From Epiperipatus broadwayi (taxonomy: Eukaryota; Onychophora; Udeonychophora; Euonychophora; Peripatidae), in contig JAQFVV010006199.1 of assembly GCA_028023455.1 (NCBI GenBank), positions 4,724,972-4,788,971 on the forward strand: 64,000 nucleotides of DNA. Reading direction: 5' to 3'. Numbering within the stretch: the stretch's first letter is position 1; every line of letters begins with the position of its first letter. This document shows, piece by piece, positions 37,095 to 48,264 of this stretch. The notes below the pieces were generated by a model. The model saw only the letters and a list, made by a program, of their open reading frames with translations, was not told where the DNA came from and did no database searches. The position numbers and the translations under genes were made by a program.

Positions 37095-37264
37095 TATTGG
37101 ATGAGTAGGCACTAGATAGGGATTTTATGCACAAGCCTTCTGGCATCCATTGATTGCTCTTGTTGGCACAAGATGGCACTACTGTATGGAGAATTTTGCT
37201 TTGTTTTGAATTGTTTAATTACAATTATGTGCTAGTATGAGATAGTGATCATGTGATGTTTAGT

Positions 37265-39580
37265 TATTTAGATTCTGGCTGTTGAAATCTCAAATTGCAA
37301 TTATAAACATAAGAGTACATTTTCAAGGTTCAAAATGTAAAGATGAATAAGTGAAGAAGTAGTTTGAATTAAATCAATTATTAAAATATTTTTTGCTTTA
37401 TACAATTTAACGTATTTGTTATTTATGTGTTTTATAAATTATTACAATTTTAATATTAAATGTTTTCAATTACTTAGTTTAAAAGTTATTTATATTTTAG
37501 AAATAAAGAAGATAAAATCAAAATATCTTATAAAAATCTTCAAACTTGTTGCAGATCATTAACTTAGAGAGATAATGAACAATATCCCCCAATCCATGTG
37601 TGTAATTAAGCATACATCCCTTTGTTTGTTTATAAAGTGATAATTTGAGAATGTAATATTACATAATTTATTTTAAGTAAAAATATAATGTGAAAATATT
37701 TTAATTTCTTATCTAAAAAAGATTGTTACAAAAATATGGACCTGAAAGCTAGTTCTAATTTTAAAAATAATATATTTGTATTATATTGCTTCTCAAACGT
37801 TTATTTAACATATGTATACATGGGTTGCATTAAAGAATTTTTGCTTTAGCGGTACTAAATTTAAATCCACCTACCATGTCTTTAAACGAAATTTAAATAC
37901 ATGTAAAAATGTTTCGATTTTTTTGTAAAATAATTAATTAGGATTAAGATATTAATTTCAATCTAAACAGCTAATATTGAAATATTTGTCAATAAATAGC
38001 AAAATACATATATTAAAAGCGAGAAGATATTTTAAGTTTAAAAAATCTTTCAAATTATTATCTACTCATAACTAAAACATTTGTGAAGCAATAATGCTGT
38101 TAGAGATAAGTTTTTTTTTAAATGATGTTTTTGTCTTCATAACACATGAAAAGTAAATAAAAAATTCAAACCATAGAAATCATACCAAAATTATTTTATT
38201 AAAAAATATATATACTATAATATTCTTTGTCAATAATAATAGACAAAAAATATTGAAATATTTTGGTTTAATATATCTTATTAAACCTATTTCATTAATT
38301 AACTAAATTAATTGATTAATTGACTAAACCTTTAATTGTTTTATTATGAGTTGAATTTATAAGTATATAATCAAATGGAAATTAATAAAATCCATTATTA
38401 ATAAATATATATAACTAACTGATGTATATGATTTTTTATTTATTTATTATAAGTACAGAGATAGATGAATGTGCGAAAAAAGAGTGATTTTATAGAAATT
38501 CAAAAGTCAAAAAAGTATTTGCATATATATATTAGTAAATAGGTAGGTAGATAGAAATTTTTTTGTTTAAAATTTTCTGTGTATTTATTTTTTTGAATAC
38601 ATTTTTAACTGTGATTTAATACATATTCATTCACATCCATGCATAGACGCCCACACACTCATATATATATATATATATATAAGTTTGATTTACTAATAAA
38701 GGTTTATTCAAATAATGTTCAAAAGGTATTAAAATAAGATGTAAATCTGCGCTGACAAATTATACTTTGGTCGTTCTAACAATATTTGTATAGGAAAATC
38801 ATCGTTATAAGGTAAGAAAAAGTGTAGTCACTCATGTTAAGGCAGTTGCTGAGAATGAATTCGGTAAGCATTCCGTAATGCAATGCGATTGGTCTTTTTT
38901 TTTTTACATGATATAGTGATCAAGCAATGAATATGCATCTGTCCATGTTTATTTATATGTATTTAAAATTTTATTAATTAATATTAAATTATATATATAT
39001 TATAACATGTATTCTATTTTTATCTGTTGATATAAATTACCTTCACTTTTGTTTTATAACTGTAATAATATTTATAATAATGCTGATAAAATAAATTATA
39101 TAAATTATATTTATTATTATTTTTTTATTTATTTTAGATGTATTATCTACCATCTTTACTTTTGGCTTTTTATCTATGTTATGTGGCTGCTCAAGAGGAC
39201 TTTTTTACTCATAGATATAAAATTAAATCTTGGAAACATTCGCCGCATAATTTCAGACTATTGGTAAAGTGACATTTTATTTTTTTCATTCTGATGTAAA
39301 AATAATGGATTTTTATTTATGACTATTGACAATCATAGGAATTCTACTTAATCAACCATAGAAAATGAGAAGTAAATTAAAAAAAAAAATATTCAAGATG
39401 ATTAAAGTAAGATAAATTGTAAACAAGAGAAATTACATGTAAATTACATCAAAATTGGATAATAATAACAAAAGTGTAAAAAATTAATTACGCTTAAAAA
39501 AATTAAAATAAACTCATGATTAAAAGGCTTAGTTTATTGTTTGTTAATTCTTAAGAAATTTGAGTACTTGAATAAAGTGA
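37265..39580. other. AT-rich spacer, no gene seen
   Basis: TA tract at about 38660-38682; otherwise no supported feature. Confidence 0.5.
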
Positions 39581-39584
39581 GTCG

Positions 39585-39682
39585 CAACTTTGGTTGAGAG
39601 GTCAGCACAGCGACCTTACAAGCAGTTGCCCCGGGTTAGCGGGTTCGCTTCCCGGCCGATGCTATGACACATGAAAAAAAAA
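39585..39682 (+). mobile_element. tRNA-derived SINE
   Basis: A GC-rich island in AT-rich DNA with a pol III A box (TGGTTGAGAGGT, 39591-39602) and B box (GGTTCGCTTCC, 39642-39652) about 40 bp apart. A T-arm-like hairpin surrounds the B box (CGGG-TTCGCTT-CCCG). It ends in an A-run at 39674-39682. Acceptor and anticodon arms do not fold convincingly, so this is a SINE head rather than a functional tRNA gene. Confidence 0.65.
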
Positions 39683-39699
39683 ACTTTCTATCCTGTAAG

Positions 39700-42320
39700 A
39701 TCCACTACACACTGCATTAAACCATATATAACAGAAATTAAAAACATCAAATAAAAAAAATTGAAGTAATGTTTTACTTAGTAAATGAGTGAAACAGAAA
39801 TATCTCGTACTCTCAGTACGCTATGCTTAACTGGTAGTCAAATGTAAATTAAGTAAGAAAAGAATGGCTTGATATCATCCATTTATTTAACTCCGATAAT
39901 ATTTGTTTGCTTGGTTACTGACCTTTAAATCAGTAAATGAAATCTGAAATCACTATTTAACTATTCAGAGGATCAATATTAATAATCTGAACTTAAATTA
40001 ATATTGAACCTCTGAATAGTTAAATAGTGATTTCAGAGCATACTTTAATTTAATATCATTTAGCTATGATAATTATATTTAGTAAATAAGTATACTTTTT
40101 ATTATTGACTTTCAGAATGCATTAAGATAGTGAATACATATCTTAGGTAGAAAATGATCTTAGTATCTTAATTACAAAAGGTAAAAATCATAATTTAGAA
40201 AATGCATAACCCATAATCTATTGTCATAGTTCACGTAATTTGTATGAGTTAACTTATATATCTAGAAACATTGTGTTCAGTGTTGTATAAAACACAACAA
40301 ATTCCAAAGTAATCATTTTCTTGATTACTAAAATAAATATTTTTTTATTATTTTTGAGACATTATTTGTTTATAATATAACTGAAACACACAATAAAATA
40401 TTGATCTTATCAACTTTGAAAATTAAAAACAATATGTGTGCCATATAATATAAAATTGCTTTTATGATAAAAATGTAACAAACTAAATAAATATAATAGA
40501 TATAACAACTAATATAATAAACTAAATAAATATAATAAATTACATATACCTAAATTTATCCACCAATTCATTACAATTTTTTTAATTATTATTTATTATT
40601 TTTAAATGTTGGGGAATCAATAGTTTTTTTACTCAATTTCCAAAACCCTCTTTGTTCAAATTCAAAATAAGTAATATATATATATTAAAATACACTATAC
40701 AGAATTACTTATGTCTAAGACTTAACAATAAATATTTCAATAACCAGTTGGTATTAACGGATGTGGTATATTTTAATTTGCCTAGTTAATTTTGTGCATT
40801 TTAAATTTACGTAGGTAACAAAACAGAATTATTTTTACAATTTTTATTACATTAATAAATAAATCAATTAATAAATAATATTTATAGTTAACTAATTGGT
40901 ATGAAGACGCCCATCTAATAATGCATATTTTGAGTAGCATTTATAATTAAAATTATTCATTCATAGCACAATGCAATTTTTTGATTTTAGTTCATTTTTA
41001 TGTTAATGGATTTTCTGTTTTACTCCCCAATATAACATGTCATATATTTGCACTCCATTTTATATATGAAATTACATTTGATGATTTTATGTATAACATC
41101 TTTTTCCTTATTAATAGTTAATTCACCAGTATTTCGTGTTAAAATTAAATGAAATATTAAAATGAAGAAAACAAACAATTGATGTCATCATATAACAGAC
41201 TCTTCTATTTATATGTTTTACATTATATCTTCATAATTTTTCTTTCTACTTTATTATGTAAATTTAAATCTAAAATAATAATAATTATTTTAATAATATA
41301 AAATATTTTAGATTTCTATTTCAGTGTTGAAAACTGATCACATTTAAATTTACATAAAATTTTATTTGTAAATAAAACTGTTCTAAATCCAATCAGCTAC
41401 AGGAATGTAATTCCTCTAATTGATTGGGTTTATATAAACATTGTAAAATATATTCTATTATTTTCTATTCATAAACTTAACTCAAAATATTTTATAATAA
41501 ATCGTATTCAAAAGTACAATTCATTTCAAATCATCCATTTTAGTTAAATTATCTGCAAAATACTTTAATTAAAACCGGTTACCTATAAATACAAACCCAT
41601 CATTAATATATTTAAAATAATTTTAATCCCTAATTGTAACTGTTTCACAATATTCTTCTCATAAAATTACAAAATATAATTATATATAACAATCAAAGAT
41701 CAGCAAACCCATGTATTAATCTTATTTCATTTTATACATGTGCTTATGCCATAAATTGATGAAAATTTTAAAATGGTTTCACCATAAACAGTTTATACAG
41801 AAAGTTTTTACAGAAGAATTAAGATGTGATAAACTTATCATTTCATCTTTATTTGATTTGATCAAAACAATTGATAAGATGATTTTAAATAGTGCTAAAA
41901 ATTATTTTTCTTGGATATTACAGAATCCAAGTAATTGATTAATATTTATATGATAAAAATCGATGCAACTTTAAACTTTTTAAAAAGGATTTATTGACAT
42001 TTATTTATCAAAATTTGAGAGCATTGGTTTGTTGATCTCTATTGTTGTATATAAATATTTATTGGTATATTATAAAAAGAATATTTGGAAATACTTTTTA
42101 ATTAGGGATTAAAATTATTTTGTATATGTTGGCGATATATTAATTGTTATATTACCACTTGTAGTTAAATGTCTTATAACAAACATGAAACAATTGGTGA
42201 CTTTAAATTGATTTGTACTTTTGAAGACAAATTATATAGTATAAAATATTGTAAATTTATAGGCAAAAAATAATGTCAAATATAAGTTGTTAAGAAATAT
42301 TTCTTAATTTCAGTATATAT
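39700..42320. other. AT-rich spacer
   Basis: No gene seen. It contains the 41-bp hairpin listed separately and short AT-rich direct repeats near 40480-40540. Confidence 0.5.
39943..40037. repeat. Near-perfect 41-bp inverted repeat (hairpin)
   Basis: Arms 39943-39983 and 39997-40037 are reverse complements at 40 of 41 positions, with a 13-nt loop. Either strand would fold into a 95-nt hairpin. There is no TIR/TSD signature. A template-switch event during replication or a small-RNA precursor are both possible. Confidence 0.85.
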
Positions 42321-42326
42321 ATATTG

Positions 42327-44225
42327 TAATGGTATCTAATATGCCATTACATTAATTTAATATTAAAATAAAAGTTTAAGTTCGTAAATAAAAATGAAAA
42401 GCTAAAAAATTAAAAGAGTTGTTAAACGTATATATTATTCACACAGATGCAAAACTTTAAAAGTATTTTTTTTTAAATAAAAAAAAAGTATTTGAACGTA
42501 CTTTTTTATAAAAAAAGATAAAAGATCTAAATATAAAATATTTTAGAAAAAAGTAACGTAAGTAAAAATAGAAACAGGTATTAATTAATTCCTGAAATCT
42601 CAAAATGGAAATGATTGTGTTATTAATCATCAAAAAGCAAACTAACACTTGGCGATCTTATATAATTAAAAAGTCAGATGAAAGATATAAATAAAAATTA
42701 AAGATTGTTTTCTGCTCTGAAGCAGAATGTCCAATAGAAACAGAAAATCAATGCTCAGACCCTAATGAAAATGATTGATTGTTTAGTGAATCCAGACGAT
42801 GTGTATAAAAAGAAAAATATTGAAATTAAGGACAATTCCAGCTTGATTTTGTGAGAAGGGTGATAAGACACACTTGTCATCCTCTCTCACTTATTTCAAA
42901 TGAAATGACTGTTGAATTATGAATGGTACTGTTGCAGACCTGAATCATATTGGTTCTGCAATAAAATAGTACCAGGATTGAAGCAGTTAAGGCCACCTCC
43001 AGAAAAATAGACCGGTCTTCCATGAAAGACTTCACAGGAATTGACACCAGGAACTGGGACTCTTCTACTGTAAGATATAAACTGAAAAATTAAAAAAAAA
43101 ATTAAGAACTTTCAATATTTAACAAGCTAAACCTAATTTTTTTAAAATGAACTTTAATCTGACTTTTCAAATCAATTATTAATGTTTAATTTTTATACAT
43201 TTGAGTTTTCAAATTTAATCATTTCCATTTTTTATTGATAATTATTGAATAAATTATATAAATGTTAAATTTAAGTCGGGCATGAATGGGTGCATAGATT
43301 TGTAAAGCTATATTAATTAATTAAGGGAGGGTTAATCTTAGGTTATTTGTTTCGTAGTTAAAGTGGGTTAATTGATTTGATATATTGGTGTAATTAGTAA
43401 ATGTAGCATGAGATTCGCTGCATGCAGTATCCTATTATATGCCACACTTGGGCAAAATAAATCCCATATCTCATTGACCATCAGAAGCAGATGGTATTTC
43501 CTGCTCCTTGGATCACCACTTTTAGCCTATGGAATAGGATAGTAAGATGGAAAATGGAGTCCCTTCCTATGGAGTTTTTTTTATTCTTCTTCTCACCAGA
43601 CAGATGTAGTATTCCTGTACTGGATGAGAGTCAGTGTCTTATATAACCATGCTGTTCAGATGTACATTCCTGCCAGTATGGTATTTGTACTGTCGTATTC
43701 ATGCTGCATTGAATGCATCGATATATCAGATGGATTGTCGTTATTTTGACTGCGAACTTTTGGCCTAAGGTTAAATAAGGGATAGAATATTTTCTTTTCA
43801 AATGCAATCTATGTAGTTTATTCATACTTGACACTCTTAAAAATATTATCAAATTCATCTGTGCTGATTGTTTAAAATTAAAATTAAAATTTAAAAATTA
43901 ATAACCAACCTAAAATAATAAATTTTATTCCTCAATTTTATTTATAGGTGTGTTAATAAATGTTTGTGTGTTAATTATTGGCAGTGACTTATTTCATTAT
44001 TTTTTTAAAATATTAATATATTTCTTTTAAGCAAGTTTTATATTAAATCTTTGCATCTCCATGACCTGGTGACTAGGGCTGATGGTGGGGAAAAAAATAT
44101 ATAAAAATTTTGAATCTTAACTTATGTATCTGCCTACTATATACATTTTCCAGGTTCCAAATGCCTGGTGGCACCCTGTACTGCAGATACAGTAAGACCC
44201 TTTGATCATCCCAACCGTTAAAATT
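42327..44225. repeat. Direct duplication, copy 1
   Basis: Starts with the small palindrome TAATGGTATCTAATATGCCATTA and runs to about 44225. It aligns collinearly with 44715-45880. Copy 1 has about 770 bp (roughly 43280-44050) absent from copy 2. It contains the exon-like segment at 42917-43067. Non-coding flanks are duplicated too, so this is a DNA-level duplication or a dispersed element, not a processed copy. Confidence 0.8.
42917..43067 (-). other. Exon-like open segment, copy 1 (unknown protein end)
   Basis: On the minus strand a pyrimidine-rich tract and TTACAG form a good splice acceptor just before 43067. A 49-codon open frame follows, starting in phase (first base completes a codon) and ending at TAA 42917-42919. 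The peptide begins RRVPVPGVNSCEVFHGRPVY, continues with a Gly-Gly-Gly segment and ends SGLQQYHS. I do not recognise it. The second copy at 45312-45462 keeps the acceptor, frame and stop. By eye most differences between copies change the amino acid (about 7 of 9), so there is no sign of purifying selection. It may be a duplicated terminal exon turned pseudogene, or a chance ORF in a repeat. Confidence 0.35.
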
Positions 44226-44714
44226 GGCCACCCAATGTGGACCGATACACTTTAACCATAAGGACCCTGAGAATTTTAAAAATAAATCATGCCAGTGACG
44301 TTTTTTTTCTAAAATAAATATATTTTTTGTATTAACCTAAAGTTATAGTTTGAATTTTTTTAAAAGTACTGCCAGTAAGAAAAATTGCACATATGTAAAG
44401 ATAAATGTGAGGAACAAAAACATAATAGCTAATATAATTTAAAAAAAAAAAGACTTATTTAAAATCCAACCATTTAACTTGCTTAAGTAATAGTTAAAAG
44501 TAGGAGAAAAAAAACTTGGAAGGAAGGGGGCATAAAGTTAGCTGGTAATAAGGAATCAACAGTCAACAAATTTTTTATCATTATGTTCGTTTTTATAATT
44601 ACTAACCAAAGTTTTGGCCTTTTGAAATTTTCATATATAATCAATTTGTGTAATGTAATTACTAACACTAAGTAAATTCTTTTTTTAATGTTTTTGTTTT
44701 ATGAGGAAGTTTAT
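44226..44714. other. Spacer between the two duplicated segments
   Basis: AT-rich, no feature recognised; the 61-codon ORF at 44483-44668 (minus) looks like chance. Confidence 0.45.
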
Positions 44715-45880
44715 TGATATGTAATGGTATATAATATGCTGTTACATTAATTTAAGATTAAAATAAAAACTTAAGTTCGTAAATAAAAACTAAAAGCTAA
44801 AAAATTAAAAGAGGAGTTAAACGTATATATATTCACACAGATGCAAAACTTTAAAAGTATTTTTTTTAAAATAAGATAAAAAAAGTATTTGAATGTACTT
44901 TTTTACAAAAAAAGATAAAAGATCTAAATATAAAATATTTTAGAAAAAAGTAATTGTAAGTAAAAATAAAAACCGATATTAATTAATTCCTGAAATTTCA
45001 AAATGGAAATGATTGTGTTATTAATTATCGAAAAGCAAACTAGCCCTTGGGGATCTTGTATAATTAAAAAGTCAGATGAAAAATATAGATAAAATTAAAG
45101 ATTGTTTCCCACTCTGAAGCAGAATGTCAAATAGAAGCAGAAAATCAATGCTCGGACCCTAATGAAAATGTTTGATTGTTCAGTGAATCTGGACGATGTG
45201 TATAAAAAGAAAAATATTGAAATTAAGGACAGTTGCAGCTTGTTTTTGTGAGAAGGTGATAAGGTGCACTTGTCACCCTCTCTCACTTATTTCAAATAAA
45301 TGACTGTTGAATTATGAATGGTACTGTTGCAGACCCGAATCATATGGGTTCTGCAATAAAATAGTACCAGGATTGAAGCAGCTAAGGCCACCTCCAGAAC
45401 AATAGACTGGTCTTCCATGAAAGACTTCATGGGAATTGACACCAGGAACCAGGACTCTTCTACTGTAAGATATAAACTGAAAAATTTAAAAAAAAATAAT
45501 TAAGAACTTTCAAGATTTGACAAGCTAAACCTAATTTTTTTTTTAAAATGAACTTTAATCTGACTTTTCAAATCAATTATTAATATTTAATTTTAATACA
45601 TTTGAGTTTGCAAATTTAATCATTTCAATTTTTTTATTTTTTATTAATATTTATTGAATAAATTATATAAATGTTAAATTTAAGTCGAGCATATAATCTC
45701 TGTGTCTCCATAAGCTAGTGACTAGGGCTGATGGTCGGAATAAAATATATATAAAAATTTTGAATCTTAACTTATGTATCTGCTTACTATATAAATTTTC
45801 CAGGTTCCAAATGCCTGGTGGCGCCCTGTATGGCAGATACGGTAAAACCCTTTGATCACCCTGATTTGTTAAAATATATA
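44715..45880. repeat. Direct duplication, copy 2
   Basis: Homologous to 42327-44225 but about 770 bp shorter. It carries the exon-like segment at 45312-45462. Homology ends near 45880 (CCCTTTGATCA/C). Confidence 0.8.
45312..45462 (-). other. Exon-like open segment, copy 2
   Basis: Same acceptor, length (151 bp), phase and TAA stop (45312-45314) as copy 1. Five of 49 residues differ (Pro/Leu, Cys/His, Phe/Cys, Asn/Ser, Gln/Pro). Identity of the protein is unknown. Confidence 0.35.
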
Positions 45881-45884
45881 TTTT

Positions 45885-47685
45885 GTCAAAGACATCCATT
45901 ATAAACAAATTGGCTGAATTTAGAGCAATTTTACTCAGGCAGAAAATGTTTTATAAATTTCATGATGATTGATTTTTTAGAGTTGAAAAGTACTTTAATA
46001 TATTATTGAATGTAAACTATAAAAAGTAATCCATGTTAAAGATATTAATTAAAGTTTAAACACAAATGACAAAAATATTGGCAGAAAAAAAAAGAATTTA
46101 ATTACCACATATACATAATAAAGTTTTGGGATTACTACATTCATTCCATCTTTTCATTTTAATATTTCATTTAATATAGCACAGAATACATGAAAGTTAA
46201 TTTGTAGAAGAAAAAGTGCTTATGATAAAATCAAAAACTGTAAAGTGATATGTAAATAAGTGAGAAGATATGTGCCATATTATATTACTGAGTCAAAATG
46301 TGCATTTAAAAAAAGAAAAATTATAAACACAAATTATTGTATAAAATTGCGTTATTATGTGGATATTTGTAAATTTATATTTACAATGCATTCAGTTCTT
46401 TGAAAAAGAAAAAGGTTTTTTTTTTTTTACAATATAAATGGTTTGGAAAAAAGAAGAATCAAAAAGGCATATTTTATAAATGTAATAAATATACAGAAAT
46501 TATGGAAGATTGGCCGATTATATTGAAATGTTACTATGTGATTTCAATGAGAATTTGATTTTCTTAAATTTAATTATATATATATTAATCAAAATGGTAG
46601 TCACACCAGTAAGCTATCTAAAGTTAATATTTATTTATAACATATATTGATATATAGAAAGTAGTAAATTTAATTCCAGTGTTTTGTTTTATTATATATT
46701 ATTGTTTGATATATGTATAGTATAATGGTAGCTTTGTAGGGGTTCATAATCACAGAAGCAAGAGAGCAAATCCTATTAATTGAAAATTTAAAATCATTAT
46801 TAAATTAAAAAAAAAATTAAAAAAATTGTGTGCGTTAGCACATTAAAAATTATTGTTGATTTTTTAGAATAATTTAAGCAATGAAATATAATTATTGTAA
46901 AATTAACATTAAGAAATATATATTATTAAAAATGTTTATAACAATATTAAAAAATAAGTAAATAAATTTGATAAAAATACAGAAATAATATTAATAACGA
47001 TTAATGTTTACTTTGTTATAAAGAAAAAAAAATACTGTAATTTTTAATAGCGTATCAAATTGTCAAATAAAACATTAGCATTATTTTTAAAAAAAGGCAT
47101 AGATAATTTAAATACACCTGTATTTTAATTGAATATTATTGAAATTAATGTATAAATTTAAAGTTGACAATTATGAAATTAATGTTAATTTTTTTGTAAA
47201 TTTTTATTTTATTTTCATAATTAATTTTGTACTGATAATTTGAAATTAAAAACCCATTTTAAACTTCTAATCTTCATAAAACGAAAAATGTTTTTCAAGA
47301 TTAAAAACACACCTTATTTCAATTATTTTAAACATATATTTAATTTGTTAATTAAATGACTCACCACCTATAGACTAATCAAAAAATAAATATTTCATTT
47401 GGCAAGCAAATCAACAAATTGATCACATGGAAGAATAGAAGATATGCAAAGAAAATAAAAAAAGATAATCTCAGGTAGTTCCTTTTTTATTCATATTTCC
47501 AGCAATCAGATCTATTGAAAATGATATTAATAATCATTATTCATCAGTTTTTGAAGACATCAAAAATATAATTTTCAGAAAAGTAATACAATTCTCTTCA
47601 CAAAATAGATGTTATCACCAAAATTACTGATACAAGAAAACCAAAGTAGCAATAAAAAACGATAAGTTATTGTTAGTATTTTTAT
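45885..47685. other. AT-rich spacer, no gene seen
   Basis: No supported coding, RNA or repeat feature. Confidence 0.5.
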
Positions 47686-47687
47686 AT

Positions 47688-47988
47688 TGGACTATTTCCA
47701 TCATCTAATATGAGTATTAAATGTCTTTAGATAAAAATAACTTTATTTAAATAATCCAAATACCTTAAAATTCAATACTCAAGAATATAAGGGTCTAGGT
47801 TGGAATCCCATGCTAGTACTGTCACTAGTCAGACTAACAACACCTGAAGATGAGAGGGGAATAATACCTCTTGAAACATTGTGCATATACAAACCTGCAT
47901 GCTATTACTAACAGTTGAATGTATTTGACATATTTAAATAAATTTTGCTACAGACATTCAATACTCAGATGATGGGAATAGTCCAATA
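47688..47988. mobile_element. Short element with ~35-bp terminal inverted repeats
   Basis: Ends 47690-47735 and 47947-47985 are inverted relatives (TTGGACTATT.CCATCATCT and GAGTATT.AATGTCT.TAG shared). The ~210-bp interior has a B-box-like GGTTGGAATCC and the hammerhead-like motif at 47841-47883. It is non-coding. It could be a MITE or an inverted pair of Penelope-like/retrozyme ends. Confidence 0.6.
47841..47883 (+). ncRNA. Hammerhead-like motif, second family (weak)
   Basis: CAC then core CUGAAGA (47844-47850; position 7 may be any base), stem II GAGAGG/CCUCUU with a 9-nt loop, and GAAA. A 1-bp stem III with a CA loop leads to an AUU cleavage triplet, then GUG pairing with CAC (3-bp stem I). 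It fits the minimal hammerhead variants of Penelope-like elements, but stem I is very short. Confidence 0.4.
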
Positions 47989-48130
47989 TAAAAATACAAC
48001 TAAAACACCATCATCACAAGCCTTCAGGAAAACATTATAAATTATTATAATTTATCACTGGGAGACATTAGGAATTTATTCACTGCTGATTTTAATTAGT
48101 TTTTTATATTGCTAACTGCTAACTTTATTT

Positions 48131-48261
48131 GAGTAATATTTACTGAGGCAATAAACCTAAAGCACAATGCCTAAGCTTGTGGTTAAGACCTGTAGAGGTC
48201 CCTACCTTCACATTTTCAACTGCACATGCTTTAGGTTTATTGACTCAGTAAATATTACTTA
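48131..48261. repeat. Hairpin with ~36-bp arms
   Basis: GAGTAATATTTACTGAGGCA and the following AATAAACCTAAAGCA are mirrored as the reverse complement at 48222-48261. The loop of about 60 bp contains its own small palindrome GACCTGTAGAGGTC. Probably a foldback/MITE remnant. Confidence 0.75.
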
Positions 48262-48264
48262 CAT

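Larger units (their letters stand above)
36561..37264 (+). mobile_element. Hammerhead retrozyme-like tandem array, copy b (1.5 units)
   Basis: Unit 1 is 36561-37024 (464 bp). Unit 2 starts at 37025 with the same CTAGGTGCA..GCTCTCAGATCCAAGG and ends near 37264, about 240 bp in. The spacing between the two hammerhead cores is exactly 464 bp. The units are close to identical by eye, so the duplication is young or the units were copied together from a multimeric RNA. No ORF of note. A tandem dimer with a hammerhead in each unit is the expected footprint of a retrozyme reverse-transcribed from a circular or multimeric RNA. I see no clear target duplication. Confidence 0.8.

Noticed and set aside
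39585-39662. Functional tRNA gene
   Set aside because: A and B boxes are present but the acceptor stem and anticodon arm do not pair; an A-run follows, so it is a SINE.
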